This document shows positions 7,600 to 15,988 of a stretch of 64,000 nucleotides of DNA, piece after piece. The position numbers were made by a program, and so were the translations under genes. A model generated the notes under the pieces. The model saw nothing but the letters and a program-made list of their open reading frames with translations. It was not told the DNA's origin and ran no database searches. The number at the start of each line of letters is the position of its first letter. Position 1 is the first letter of the stretch. This DNA is from Vicinamibacterales bacterium (GTDB lineage: Bacteria; Acidobacteriota; Vicinamibacteria; Vicinamibacterales; UBA8438): assembly GCA_958296065.1 (NCBI GenBank), contig CATQHX010000013.1, positions 1 to 64,000 on the forward strand, written 5' to 3'.

Positions 7600-9312
7600 C
7601 TACAGCTCTCCGCTCCGCATCGCCTCGGCAAGGTACTCGGACGCGCGCCAGGCGAGCGCGTTGATGGTCAGCGTCGGGTTCTTGTCGGGATTGCTGACGA
7701 AGCTTGCGGCATCGCACACGAACAGGTTCCGCGGGTCGTGCGCCTGACAGAACCCGTTCAGCGCCGAGGTCCCGGGGTCGTTGCCCATGCGGGCGGTGCC
7801 CACTTCGTGGATGATGCTGCCGCCGATCGAGATTCCGGAGGCGTCGCGCCTGCCCGGGGACTGCGGCTCGCCGCCCATCAGGGTGATCAGCTCGCGGAAC
7901 GTCTCGCGCATGTGTCGCGCCTGGCGCCGCTCGTGGTCGCTCCACTGGAAGTGAAAGCGCAGAACCGGGATCCCGTGGCGGTCGACCACGTCCGGGTCGA
8001 TCTCGCAGAAGCTCCCCTCGTTCGGGATCATTTCGCCGCGGCCGGCGAAGGAGACCCGCGCTCCGTAATCGCGCCGTGCCTGCTCCTTGATCGCCGTCCC
8101 GTAGCCGGCACGGCGCGCCGACCCTGCGAAGGAGCCGACGCCGGGCATGCCGTACCCGCCGCCGATCTCGATGTGGTAGCCGCGCGGAAAGCCCAGTGCT
8201 TCCTGCCGTTCCCAGCCCCACCAGGGCATGTAGAGGTGGGCCCCACCGGCGCCGTCGCTGTTGTAGCGCGGCAGCCCTTCGAGTGCGGGCACCGTGCCCC
8301 CGATGTCGAAGCCGACCGTATCCATCAGGTAGCGTCCGACGACGCCGGAGGAATTGGCGACCCCGTCGGAATGCTCGGCCGTCTTCGAGTTCAACAGCAG
8401 GCGGGCGGACTCGCAGGCGCTTGCGGCCAGCACCAGCACGCGGCAGCGCACCCGCCGCTCCTGCCCGGTCCGTTTGTCGACGTAGACGACGCCGTCGACC
8501 TTCCCGCTCTCGTCCGTGGTTATCGCCCGCGCCATGGCCAGGTCGATCACCTCGAGCCTTCCGGTCTCCAGCGCCGGAAAGATCTGCGTCTGGCTCGCGG
8601 AGTAGTTCGCGCCGCTCACGCAGCCGCGGCCGCATTGCCCGCAGTAGTGGCAAGCCGGCCGGCCGTTGATCGAGCGGGTGATGACGGCCCGCCGGTTGGG
8701 AATGCACGGGATGCCCATCCTCCGGCTGGCGCGTTCGATGAGCAGCTCGTGCGCCTTGGGGGGCGGCGGATCGTGGAAGATGCCGTCCGGCGCGCTCCGG
8801 ATCCCCTCCTGGCTCCCGACGACGCCTATGAACGTCTCGGCCTTGTCGTAGTAGGGGGCGATGTCCTCGTAGTCGATGGGCCAGTTCCAGCCCAGGCCGT
8901 CGCGGTCGCGGGGCTTGAAATCGTAATCGGAGAACCGCAGCGAGATGCGGCCGTAGTGGTTGGTGCGGCCACCGACGATCCGCGACCGGAACCACCAGAA
9001 GTCCTCGGTGTCGTCTGCCACGGTGTAGGGCTCGCCGTCGAGCTCCCAACCACCGCTGGTCGTCGTGAAGAACCCGAACGGCTTGCCGTCGCCGAAGTAG
9101 CGCCGGCCGCCCTCCTCGGCACCCCGGTGGTCGTAGTCGTAGGGCCACCGGTGCTCCTTGAACTCGGCCAACGGGTCGAGCATCGGCCCCGCTTCGAGCA
9201 GCGTGACGTGGATGCCGAGGCCGGTAAGGACGTGCGCGACGGTCGCCCCGCCGGCGCCGGAGCCGATTACGAGGACGTCATGCACCTGCGTGCGGGGCTG
9301 AACGGATGGCAT
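7600..9312 (-). CDS. GMC family oxidoreductase (FAD-dependent dehydrogenase)
   Basis: The 570-residue flavoprotein has the FAD Rossmann motif VIGSGAGGATVAHVL near residues 15-29, the GMC segment GRTNHYGRISLRF near 112, and C-terminal HEVGTARMG and PTLTINALAWR. A cysteine cluster CHYCGQCGRGC lies near residues 222-232. It is typical of gluconate/2-keto-gluconate-type GMC dehydrogenases and may bind iron-sulfur or stabilise the fold. There is no signal peptide, consistent with export through the Tat leader of the adjacent subunit 3. It probably oxidises a sugar or polyol and passes electrons to a cytochrome not encoded here. Confidence 0.9.
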   Translation of the reverse strand: MPSVQPRTQVHDVLVIGSGAGGATVAHVLTGLGIHVTLLEAGPMLDPLAEFKEHRWPYDYDHRGAEEGGRRYFGDGKPFGFFTTTSGGWELDGEPYTVADDTEDFWWFRSRIVGGRTNHYGRISLRFSDYDFKPRDRDGLGWNWPIDYEDIAPYYDKAETFIGVVGSQEGIRSAPDGIFHDPPPPKAHELLIERASRRMGIPCIPNRRAVITRSINGRPACHYCGQCGRGCVSGANYSASQTQIFPALETGRLEVIDLAMARAITTDESGKVDGVVYVDKRTGQERRVRCRVLVLAASACESARLLLNSKTAEHSDGVANSSGVVGRYLMDTVGFDIGGTVPALEGLPRYNSDGAGGAHLYMPWWGWERQEALGFPRGYHIEIGGGYGMPGVGSFAGSARRAGYGTAIKEQARRDYGARVSFAGRGEMIPNEGSFCEIDPDVVDRHGIPVLRFHFQWSDHERRQARHMRETFRELITLMGGEPQSPGRRDASGISIGGSIIHEVGTARMGNDPGTSALNGFCQAHDPRNLFVCDAASFVSNPDKNPTLTINALAWRASEYLAEAMRSGEL

Positions 9313-9333
9313 GGCGGTCTGGTGCTTCTACCT

Positions 9334-9440
9334 GGCGCCCCGAAACGCCTCGGCGGCTCGGCGTTCGGCCCATCCCCCCCGCTCCATGACCTTGCGCCTC
9401 AGCACTTCGCTTCGCTCCGTCCTGCGGCGCAAGCTCCCAG
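9334..9440. repeat. Dispersed intergenic repeat, copy B
   Basis: It has the same word order as copy A: GCGCCCCGAAACGCC, a diverged hairpin arm, CCATCCCCCCCGCTCCATG, CTTCGCTTCGCTCCGTC, then GGCGCAAGCTCCCAG. It sits between the GMC gene start and the 3' end of the RRM gene. Because both neighbours are on the minus strand, it is upstream of one and downstream of the other. Confidence 0.75.
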
Positions 9441-9490
9441 CCTCCGGGACGCCGCGAGTGGGCGCCGCTGGAGCGCGGCGCCCTGGCACT

Positions 9491-9805
9491 CTACCAGCGG
9501 GGTTCACGACGCCGGCCGCCGCCGTAGCCGTCGTCGGGCGGTCCGTCCGGTCGCGGCGCGCGCGGCCGAGCCTCGTTGACGGCCAGCCGGCGGCCCTGGA
9601 ACTCGGTCTGATCCAGCTCGCTGACCGCCTTCTGGGCGTCCTCGTCGTTCACCATCTCGACGAACGCAAAGCCGCGCGGGCGTCCCGTTGCCCGATCCGT
9701 CACGATATATACCGAATCGATGGTTCCGTACTGCGAGAAGAGATCGCGCAGATCGTCCTCCCCGGCAGCGAACGGAATGTTACCGACGTACAGCCTCCGA
9801 CCCAT
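9491..9805 (-). CDS. RNA-binding protein with a single RRM domain
   Basis: The 104-residue protein is one RNA recognition motif followed by a short Arg/Gly/Pro tail. RNP2 is LYVGNI at residues 5-10 and RNP1 is RGFAFVEM near residue 44. The beta-alpha-beta pattern is complete up to RRLAVNEARPR. Bacterial RRM proteins of this size bind single-stranded RNA and are often cold-induced. The GYGGGRRR tail is like those of cyanobacterial Rbp proteins. It is a single gene with 214 non-coding bases upstream in which I see no firm promoter. Confidence 0.92.
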   Translation of the reverse strand: MGRRLYVGNIPFAAGEDDLRDLFSQYGTIDSVYIVTDRATGRPRGFAFVEMVNDEDAQKAVSELDQTEFQGRRLAVNEARPRAPRPDGPPDDGYGGGRRREPRW

Positions 9806-10019
9806 CCGTGACTCCTTCCGTGTCGCCCCGTGCGGTTGCGGCTGGCCCCCGCGAATCCATCGCAGCCGAGAGCATTCGAGGCGGGGCGGCCAACCTCGTC
9901 AGGTCTCGTGAATGCTCGATGGGGGTTGAGCGAGCGGGTCCGCAACTGCAGTCTGAGGCCAGCCTACTCCCTGACAGTGAAGAATGCAAAGCCCGCCAGC
10001 GGGTCACCGGGCCGCGCGG

Positions 10020-11012
10020 TCACTCGTTCCCGCCGCCGGCCGCGGACTCCTCCGGCACGTGCGCCACCTGCGCGCCGCGGTACAGCCCGCCGCGCCGGCC
10101 CCCTTCCGGCATGCCGCGTGCGACGACGCGGCCGTCCTGGCGGTAGCCGTGGAAGTGGAACGGAATGCCCTCGCCGAAGTAGGGCCGCGTCGAATCCTGC
10201 AGGTGCAGGTGGATGTGCGGTTCGCTGCTGTTGCCGGAGTTGCCGACCCGGCCGAGCGGCTGGCCGGCGACGATGCGATCGCCGATGGCGACGGCGACCG
10301 AACCCGGCTGCAGGTGGCCGATGAAGAGATACTCGGCCGGGGCGACCTCGATGCCCACGTGATTGCCGAGCCCCGCCAGACCCCAGCGCGTCGCGCCGAT
10401 CGCCACCTCGGGCTCCCCGTCGTATGCCGCGAAGACCACCCCCGCGGCGGGCGCGTACACCGGCAGACCGTAGGCATGGTAATCGTCGAGGGCGGCGCCG
10501 TCGTTTCGAAAGGTACGTCCCGCGCTCGTGACCACCAGGTCGTAGGCCCAACGCTGGTCCGGGAGGAACACGTGGTAGTTCACCTCGGAGGTCGCGCCTC
10601 CCCAGGCGACTGTCAGCGTTTCGTCGAGCGGTAGCCGGAATGCCACCTCGCTCGGCCGTCCGTCGTACGACGAGGGATACGGGTCGTAGACCGGCAACGT
10701 GACGATCACCGCGAACAGGCCGGCGTAGGCCAGCAACTGCCAGACGTTCGCGCCGTGCTTCCAGCGGTGCGCGGAGCGGAGCGAGGCGATCAGCAGGATG
10801 GCGGTCGCCAGCGCCAGGACGATCGGGGCCGCGTACCACAGCCACAGGGCCAGGTGACCCGGCCGAGCCCGCAACGTCAGCAGCACGAGCAGGTGGGCCG
10901 CGACCACTCCGGGCGCGACGCGCACCCAACCGTCCACTGCCCGTCGTTGGGCGGGGTCGGGCCGCGGCAGCGGACGCAGAGGACGCCGCGGTTGCCAGCG
11001 ACTATCGGGCAT
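10020..11012 (-). CDS. Membrane-anchored M23-like (LytM fold) protein, catalytically doubtful
   Basis: The 330-residue protein has two membrane segments (about residues 38-60 and 65-85) and a third hydrophobic stretch near 105-120. A C-terminal M23-like domain follows (LPVYAPAAGVV, GNHVGIEV, FIGHLQPGSVAV, GQPLGRVGNSGNSSEPHIHLHL). The HxH zinc motif is present, but the usual first ligand (H..(V/I)D) reads RWAYDLV, so the metal site is incomplete. Such variants are common among scaffold or regulatory LytM proteins. The ATG giving MPDSRW was chosen because upstream codons do not read as protein. It follows the START-like gene by 20 bases on the same strand. Confidence 0.8.
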   Translation of the reverse strand: MPDSRWQPRRPLRPLPRPDPAQRRAVDGWVRVAPGVVAAHLLVLLTLRARPGHLALWLWYAAPIVLALATAILLIASLRSAHRWKHGANVWQLLAYAGLFAVIVTLPVYDPYPSSYDGRPSEVAFRLPLDETLTVAWGGATSEVNYHVFLPDQRWAYDLVVTSAGRTFRNDGAALDDYHAYGLPVYAPAAGVVFAAYDGEPEVAIGATRWGLAGLGNHVGIEVAPAEYLFIGHLQPGSVAVAIGDRIVAGQPLGRVGNSGNSSEPHIHLHLQDSTRPYFGEGIPFHFHGYRQDGRVVARGMPEGGRRGGLYRGAQVAHVPEESAAGGGNE

Positions 11013-11032
11013 TGCAGCTTCCCGCGTCTCAG

Positions 11033-11935
11033 TCAACAGCCCGACGTCGGTCCGGCGGGCGTGAGCCTGCCCCGGGGGTTCCAGGCCGCGTCCCGCCGGT
11101 TGCCGAACTCGGCCGGCGCCCGGGTGCTCAGCACCTCCGCCATGGACGTCAGCATCTGCGTCAGGACGTCCCGTGCCGCCCGGTTGATCAGCGGCGCCAC
11201 CATCCACCGCAGGAGGCGCGGGATGCCCCGGCTCAGGCTGAGCGACTCGACCTCGATGATGACGCCCTCGTCGACCTGCTGGTAGCGCCAGTAGGTGTTC
11301 AACCGCCAGAGGTAGCCGCGGTCCCGGCCGACCGGCTTCTCCTGTTCGTCAGGTGTGCCGACGCCGTCCAACTCGGCGATACGGGTGGCGGTGGTACGGC
11401 TCGACGCCATGTCCGGCCGGTGCCGGGTGTACGCCGCGGAGTGCTCGCTGTTGAAGTGCACCGTGACGATCTGCTTCCGGTGCAGCTTGAGGAAGAGCTC
11501 CAATCGGTCCTCGCCCGGGCGCGCAAGCACCCGCGATTCGAGCACATCGTCCTGCAGCGCCTCGGGTTCGACGGCGTAGATCAGCGCGTGAAGGACCTCT
11601 TCCAGCGTCACGCCCGGGATCAACGCGCTCCCCAGCCAGTGGTGGATGGAGCCCTTCGGCACCTGGATCCGCTCGCCGTCGGCGTCGCGTGTCTCCAGCT
11701 TGTCGATGCGCACGCCGCCGGCGAGCACCTCGCGGCGCGCCTCGGCCGCGTCGTCGCGGAAGTCCCACACGAGGAACCGGTCAGGCCGCTCGAGATCGAG
11801 CTCGGCCGCGATGCGCCGCTCGGTCGCCTCGACGTAGCGGTCCCAGGCCGACACCGTCCCGGGCTGCAGCTCCGCGGCTGCCGCGGCTGCCGCGCACCCG
11901 GTCAGGAGCGCGACGACCAGCGCGGCCCGGGCCAT
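11033..11935 (-). CDS. Exported START/SRPBCC-like protein, paralogue 1
   Basis: A signal peptide (ARAALVVALLTGCAAAAAAA) leads into a domain of about 270 residues shared with the next gene: (S/A)WDRYVEATERRIA, KGSIHHWLGSALIPGVTL, TVHFNSEHSAAYTRHRP, then WRLNTYWRYQQVDEGVIIEV and ESLSLSRGIP. The last block (aromatic W.Y...ggv.iecesiSLSR.iP) matches the C-terminal strand and helix of START/Bet-v1 lipid-binding folds. No enzyme motif is seen; lipid or hydrophobic ligand binding outside the cytoplasm is an inference. Starts further upstream (12034, 12001) are possible but would put more than 20 residues before the signal. Confidence 0.7.
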   Translation of the reverse strand: MARAALVVALLTGCAAAAAAAELQPGTVSAWDRYVEATERRIAAELDLERPDRFLVWDFRDDAAEARREVLAGGVRIDKLETRDADGERIQVPKGSIHHWLGSALIPGVTLEEVLHALIYAVEPEALQDDVLESRVLARPGEDRLELFLKLHRKQIVTVHFNSEHSAAYTRHRPDMASSRTTATRIAELDGVGTPDEQEKPVGRDRGYLWRLNTYWRYQQVDEGVIIEVESLSLSRGIPRLLRWMVAPLINRAARDVLTQMLTSMAEVLSTRAPAEFGNRRDAAWNPRGRLTPAGPTSGC

Positions 11936-12059
11936 CGGGTCCGTGCCGGCCGGTCGCCGTGGACGCCCCGTCGGTTGCCGCGAGGGCGGCGCCGCCGTCA
12001 TCGAACACTCCGTCGGTTGCAGTGCGTGCGCCATTGGGTCACCGTCTCCTGCTCTGTTC

Positions 12060-13541
12060 CTATTCTCTGTCGTTTTCGGCTCCGGTACCGGAGATTCGGC
12101 CTTCGGCCGCCGCGGGTCCGCTCCCGCCGCCCGGTCGGCGCCGGCTGACCAGCGTGGCGGCCGTCTCGCTTCCGGCAGGGGCCCGGGCGCTCATCGCGGC
12201 GGCCATCGACGTCAACGTCCGCGTCATCACCTGCCGCGCCGTGCGGTTGACGATGGGGGTCGCCATCCAGCGAATGGCGCGCGGAATGGAGCGGCTCAGG
12301 CTCACCGACTCGCACTCGACGATGACGCCGGCGGCGGTCTGCTGGTAGCGCCAGTAGGAGTTCAGCCGCCACATGAACCCCCGGTCGCGTCCGATCGGCT
12401 TCTCGCGTTCCGCGGGCGAGCCGGCGTCGGCCAGCTCCGCGATCCGGGTCGACACGCTGCGGCTCGAAGCGGCGCCCGGACGGTGGCGCGTGTACCGCAC
12501 GCGGTGCTCCGTGTTGTAGTGCACGGTGATCAACTGCTGGCGGCGCAGCTTGAGGAACACGTGCAGCCGGTCGCCGTCGCGGTCGAGAACCCGCGATTCG
12601 ACCACGCCGTTCTGCATCCTGGTCAGGTCGGCGCCGTGCATGAGCCCGCGGAGGACGGCGTCGAGCGTGGCGCCGGGGATCAGCACGCTGCCGCGCCAAT
12701 GGTGGATGGCGCCCTTCGGCACCCGGATGCCCTGACTGTCCGCGTCGCGCGTCTCCATCCGGTCGATGCGCACGTTGCCGGCCAGCACGTCCCGCCGCGC
12801 GTCGTCCGCGTCGTTGCGGAAGTCCTGCACCAGGAACCGGCCGCCGCCGGCGAGCTCACCGGCGATGCGCCGCTCGGTCGCCTCCACGTAGCGATTCCAC
12901 GCCGCGATCGTCTCGTCCTGCAGCTCCGCCGCGACGAGGCCCTGCGTGCACGCCGCCGCAAGCGCCAGCGTCAGTCCGATCCTGAGCGTCGCCATCCTCC
13001 AGGTCGCCATCCTCCGGAACTGTCGCCGGCCCTGCTTCTTCGAGACGCTTTCGCCAGTCATCATGTCCTCTCCTCCGCCGTATGCGCGAAAAACGAAGCG
13101 GTCGTTCGCGACGAACGTCAGCAGCGAGCACGTCGCGATAGCCATCAGGTTCGCTATGGCGTAGTGAATGCCCAAGCTGTGAACGTAGAGCGCCGTGAAA
13201 ACGACATTGCTCGAGATCGAGAGGGCGCCGGTCACCAGGTTGAACCACGCCAGGCGCGTCCACCGCCCCTGGGTTCCAGGGTCCCGGTCCCGCCAGGTCC
13301 AGTGCTCGTGCCACACGAAGTTGTGGAGAATGGCCGTCTCCACCGCCAGCATCGTCGCGACCAGGTAGTTCAGGCCCAGCGCCTCGGTCAGGCTCACCAG
13401 CGTCACGAGCTGCACTGCCACGCCCATCGTTCCGACGGCGTTGAATACCAGCCATCTTCGCAATCCCCTCGCTGTCAGCGGCGATCGAGTCCGGCGGTGC
13501 CTCCGTTCCGCGGGCGCCGCCGCACCTTGTGTCCCGGCCAC
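12060..13541 (-). CDS. GtrA-like membrane protein fused in frame to a START-like exported domain
   Basis: This is one uninterrupted frame of 493 codons, starting at GTG 13541. Residues about 25-150 are a GtrA domain with four membrane helices (LRRWLVFNAVGTMGVAVQLV ... FVANDRFVF), a family linked to polyprenyl-sugar flipping. Residues about 195-470 are a paralogue of the neighbouring START-like protein (AAWNRYVEATERRIAGEL, KGAIHHWRGSVLIPGATL, WRLNSYWRYQQTAAGVIV, then ESVSLSRSIP). Between them lies a second hydrophobic signal (IGLTLALAAACTQGLVAA). A strong internal ribosome site before ATG 13064 suggests that the second half may be made separately. The gene starts 3 bases after the CDP-alcohol phosphatidyltransferase stop. 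Confidence 0.78.
   Translation of the reverse strand: MAGTQGAAAPAERRHRRTRSPLTARGLRRWLVFNAVGTMGVAVQLVTLVSLTEALGLNYLVATMLAVETAILHNFVWHEHWTWRDRDPGTQGRWTRLAWFNLVTGALSISSNVVFTALYVHSLGIHYAIANLMAIATCSLLTFVANDRFVFRAYGGGEDMMTGESVSKKQGRRQFRRMATWRMATLRIGLTLALAAACTQGLVAAELQDETIAAWNRYVEATERRIAGELAGGGRFLVQDFRNDADDARRDVLAGNVRIDRMETRDADSQGIRVPKGAIHHWRGSVLIPGATLDAVLRGLMHGADLTRMQNGVVESRVLDRDGDRLHVFLKLRRQQLITVHYNTEHRVRYTRHRPGAASSRSVSTRIAELADAGSPAEREKPIGRDRGFMWRLNSYWRYQQTAAGVIVECESVSLSRSIPRAIRWMATPIVNRTARQVMTRTLTSMAAAMSARAPAGSETAATLVSRRRPGGGSGPAAAEGRISGTGAENDRE
13065..13076 (-). promoter_or_regulatory. Internal ribosome binding site inside the GtrA-START frame
   Basis: On the minus strand GGAGGAGAGGAC sits directly before ATGATG (13064 and 13061), giving MMTGESVSKK followed by the signal peptide of the START-like domain. 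There is no stop codon between the GtrA domain and this start, so both a fusion protein and a free START-like protein could be made. Confidence 0.6.
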
Positions 13542-13544
13542 CGG

Positions 13545-14327
13545 TCAGCGGGGAAGCGGCTCGGCGCGGTAGAGCGCCAGCCCGTTGCGGATCGCCGAGA
13601 ACGCCAGCGCACCCAACAGCCCGGCGGCCGCCACGACACCGCCGACGTCGAAGAGCAGCCAGGTGCTCCCGAACAGCTCCACCTCGGAGCCGTTGGTCAG
13701 CAGCCGCAGCGTGCCGACCGCCAGCAGGATGCGGAGCTCCGTCGGCCCCACCTTCAGCAGGGACACGCGGAAGACGCCGCAGGCGTGGGTCGCCAGATAG
13801 GCCTCGGCCGAGACCATCAGGTAGGCGGCGAGCAGCAGCAACGCCGCCACCGGGCTCATGTGCGGCGACAGCGCCAGCCCGGCGCACAGCAGCAGCATGC
13901 TCGTCACGTCGACCACGTGGTCGACGTAGAAGCCGTAGCGCGGCCGCTGGTGGTTCCGGACCCGGGCGACCGTGCCGTCGAGGCTGTCGCCGAACCAGTT
14001 GAGGGCGAGCCCGGCGACCGCGCCGAGCAGGGCCAGCTCGTTCCACCGCGAGGCCCAGTACGACGCCCCGACCCCCACCATGGCGAGCAGCCCGAGCGCC
14101 GTCAGGTGGTCCGCGTTGATCCAGTGCGGCAGCCGGGCCGCCATCCAGACCAGCGCGCGCTTCTCCGCGTCCGCCAGGATGCTGCCGTGCTCGCGCACGT
14201 GCGCCCCTGTCCCCGTCGGCCTTGTCGTTTCGGCCGCCGCCATCGTGCGCGCGGCCGTCATCCGGACCGTGGCGGCGCCCGGTGTCGTCCTCGTCCCCTT
14301 GTTCGCTGTCATTGCCGTCGCTTCCAT
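13545..14327 (-). CDS. CDP-alcohol phosphatidyltransferase family membrane protein
   Basis: The 260-residue integral membrane enzyme has the CDP-alcohol transferase motif (D..DG..AR........G...D...D), read as DSLDGTVARVRNHQRPRYGF followed by YVDHVVD near residues 113-140. Five or six hydrophobic helices follow. It would transfer a phosphoalcohol from CDP-diacylglycerol or a related donor; the product cannot be assigned. The first 45 residues are a Thr/Ala-rich extension and the true start may be internal. It leads a same-strand run with the GtrA-START fusion, the second START-like gene and the M23-like gene, suggesting envelope lipid or glycolipid work. Confidence 0.85.
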   Translation of the reverse strand: MEATAMTANKGTRTTPGAATVRMTAARTMAAAETTRPTGTGAHVREHGSILADAEKRALVWMAARLPHWINADHLTALGLLAMVGVGASYWASRWNELALLGAVAGLALNWFGDSLDGTVARVRNHQRPRYGFYVDHVVDVTSMLLLCAGLALSPHMSPVAALLLLAAYLMVSAEAYLATHACGVFRVSLLKVGPTELRILLAVGTLRLLTNGSEVELFGSTWLLFDVGGVVAAAGLLGALAFSAIRNGLALYRAEPLPR

Positions 14328-14629
14328 GGATTGCCTCCCTTCGTCCCGCCGCGGCGCGCGGATGCCGCGGCCTGTCTCGCCCGCGGCAGCTTGCCCCTTG
14401 GTGCAACACCCCCTGCAACCACCTCACGCAGCTCGGTTCAACGGGGCGTGCCGTAGCGGACTACCTGGAAATGCGAGGACGAGAGGGAAACCGGCTCAGC
14501 GGAGAACACTGGAAGGGCGTGGGAACGCCCGGCCGGCGGTCCCGGGGGCTCGGGAGTGGGTTGCCAGGGCCGTGTGTGGTAAATCCCGTCTTGCCAACTG
14601 ACTGAATTTGCGTAATTTCAGTCAGTCGC
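14328..14629. other. Non-coding stretch of about 300 bases
   Basis: No convincing frame on either strand. It contains the divergent upstream region between the phosphatidyltransferase gene and a decayed ATPase fragment. I see no clear promoter, repeat or RNA. Confidence 0.4.
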
Positions 14630-14815
14630 ATGCGCGCGGATTACATCCAGCAGGCCCAACTGGCGCGGCTTGCGCGCTCGGTCGCGCCCGGACGGGTGGT
14701 CGTGGTCTACGGTCCCCGGCGTGTCGGGAAGACCACGCTGATTTCGCCGCTACATGCGGCAGCACGATCCGGACGCCCTGCTCGTGTCCGGCGTACCTGC
14801 TCGGCGTGTCGTAGC
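14630..14815 (+). pseudogene. Remnant of a P-loop ATPase (AAA_14/DUF4143 type)
   Basis: The first 40 codons read MRADYIQQAQLARLARSV, then a Walker A segment VVVVYGPRRVGKTTLI. The frame then breaks: the continuing protein sense RRYMRQHDPDALLVSG is found one base out of register from about 14745. The reading decays by 14815, where the DUF72 gene end is reached. Intact relatives are about 400-residue ATPases with a C-terminal DUF4143 domain, often in accessory regions. This is a 5' fragment with one frameshift and no 3' two thirds. Confidence 0.7.
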
Positions 14816-14848
14816 ACGTGACGGTCGCACGTGGGTCGAGAGCATCGC

Positions 14849-15844
14849 TCACCCCCGCGCCAGCGGCTCGCCGACCACCAGCAGCGGGGCCGTCGCGTCG
14901 GGCTCCGTCCTGACCACGCCCACCAGCTCCGGGTAACGCGTGACCATCTCCTCCCGCCACGCGCCGCCCACCTCCAGGCCGAGCTGGTGCTTCAGGGTGG
15001 CGGCGTTGGCCACCGCCTTCGCGGCGAAGTGGTTGTTCATGTAGAGGTAAAGCCGCTTGACGAGGCGGGCCGCGGCGTCCGCGGTGTCCCGGAACGGTTG
15101 CAGCTCGACGGCGGAGTAGTGGTAGTCGTAGCGCTCCTCGGCGCGGTCGTGGCGCCACCACTTGCGCGCGTTGCGGCCATGGAGCCGCATGTAATAGAAG
15201 CTCTCGACGTTGGGCAGATGGTTCTGGGCGATCGACAGCCGGAACTTCGGCTCGTCGATCTGCACCCAGGCGGCCCCGAGCCCGTTGAGCAGCCGCAGGG
15301 TGCCCGCGACGTCGTCGCTCCAGCTCCGGTGGCGCAGCTCCACCGCGACCGGGCAATCCGACAGCGCTTCGATCAGCCACGCCAGGTAGTCGTGCGCGGC
15401 ATCGTCGTTCTTGAAGCTGGCGGGGAACTGCGCCAGCAGGGCGCCGAGCTTGCCGGCCTCGAGGAGCGGAGCGATGGCCTCGCGGAACCTGTCGACGTCG
15501 CTGCGGTCCACCTTGACATCGCCACCGTCGTTGACATCGCCACCGTCGCCGGTCGCGGCCGCGAACATCTTCGGGTGGGTGAACTGCTGGTACAGCTTGA
15601 CCGCGAACGTGAAACCGTCGGGCGTCCGGTCGGCCCAAGCGGCGGTGACGGCCCGGCGGGGTACGCCGTAGAAGGTCGAGTTCACCTCGACGGTATCGAA
15701 GTGCCGGGCGTAGTACTCCAGCTCGTCGAATCCCGGCGGTCGATGCTTGCGTCCCCGGGGCGGATAGAAGATGCCGTCCCAGGTTCCGTCCCCGCTCGGG
15801 TAGTGCCACCCGCTGGTGCCGATACGGATCTGGCGCCCGGTCAT
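14849..15844 (-). CDS. DUF72 (YecE-like) family protein
   Basis: This 331-residue TIM-barrel-like DUF72 protein has the family landmarks IRIGTSGWHYPSG, YARHFDTVEVNSTFYGVP, FTFAVKLYQQFTHPK, VAVELRHRSW, then YYMRLHGRN and LYLYMNNH. The biochemical role of the family is not established. The start MTGRQIRIG was chosen because the motif begins immediately after it; the longer frame adds 11 residues. A 6-residue tandem duplication (GDGGDVNDGGDV) sits in a loop near residue 100, from an exact 18-bp repeat. It is a single gene, convergent with the decayed ATPase fragment. Confidence 0.9.
   Translation of the reverse strand: MTGRQIRIGTSGWHYPSGDGTWDGIFYPPRGRKHRPPGFDELEYYARHFDTVEVNSTFYGVPRRAVTAAWADRTPDGFTFAVKLYQQFTHPKMFAAATGDGGDVNDGGDVKVDRSDVDRFREAIAPLLEAGKLGALLAQFPASFKNDDAAHDYLAWLIEALSDCPVAVELRHRSWSDDVAGTLRLLNGLGAAWVQIDEPKFRLSIAQNHLPNVESFYYMRLHGRNARKWWRHDRAEERYDYHYSAVELQPFRDTADAAARLVKRLYLYMNNHFAAKAVANAATLKHQLGLEVGGAWREEMVTRYPELVGVVRTEPDATAPLLVVGEPLARG
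15513..15548. repeat. Two exact 18-bp tandem units inside the DUF72 gene
   Basis: TTGACATCGCCACCGTCG occurs at 15513-15530 and again at 15531-15548. It keeps the frame and adds Asn/Asp-Gly-Gly-Asp residues to a surface loop of the encoded protein. Confidence 0.9.
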
Positions 15845-15988
15845 CGAGCGCCATTGTACGTTCCTCCGAGCGGGCAAGAGCGCGTCGCGAACCGACCGGG
15901 GTCCCGTTCCGAGAGCCCCGGCGGTCGCTCGGCCGCTTGCCGTTTGGAGGCGCGAACCGAAGGGCGGCTTGTGAAGGGCTTGGCGGCG

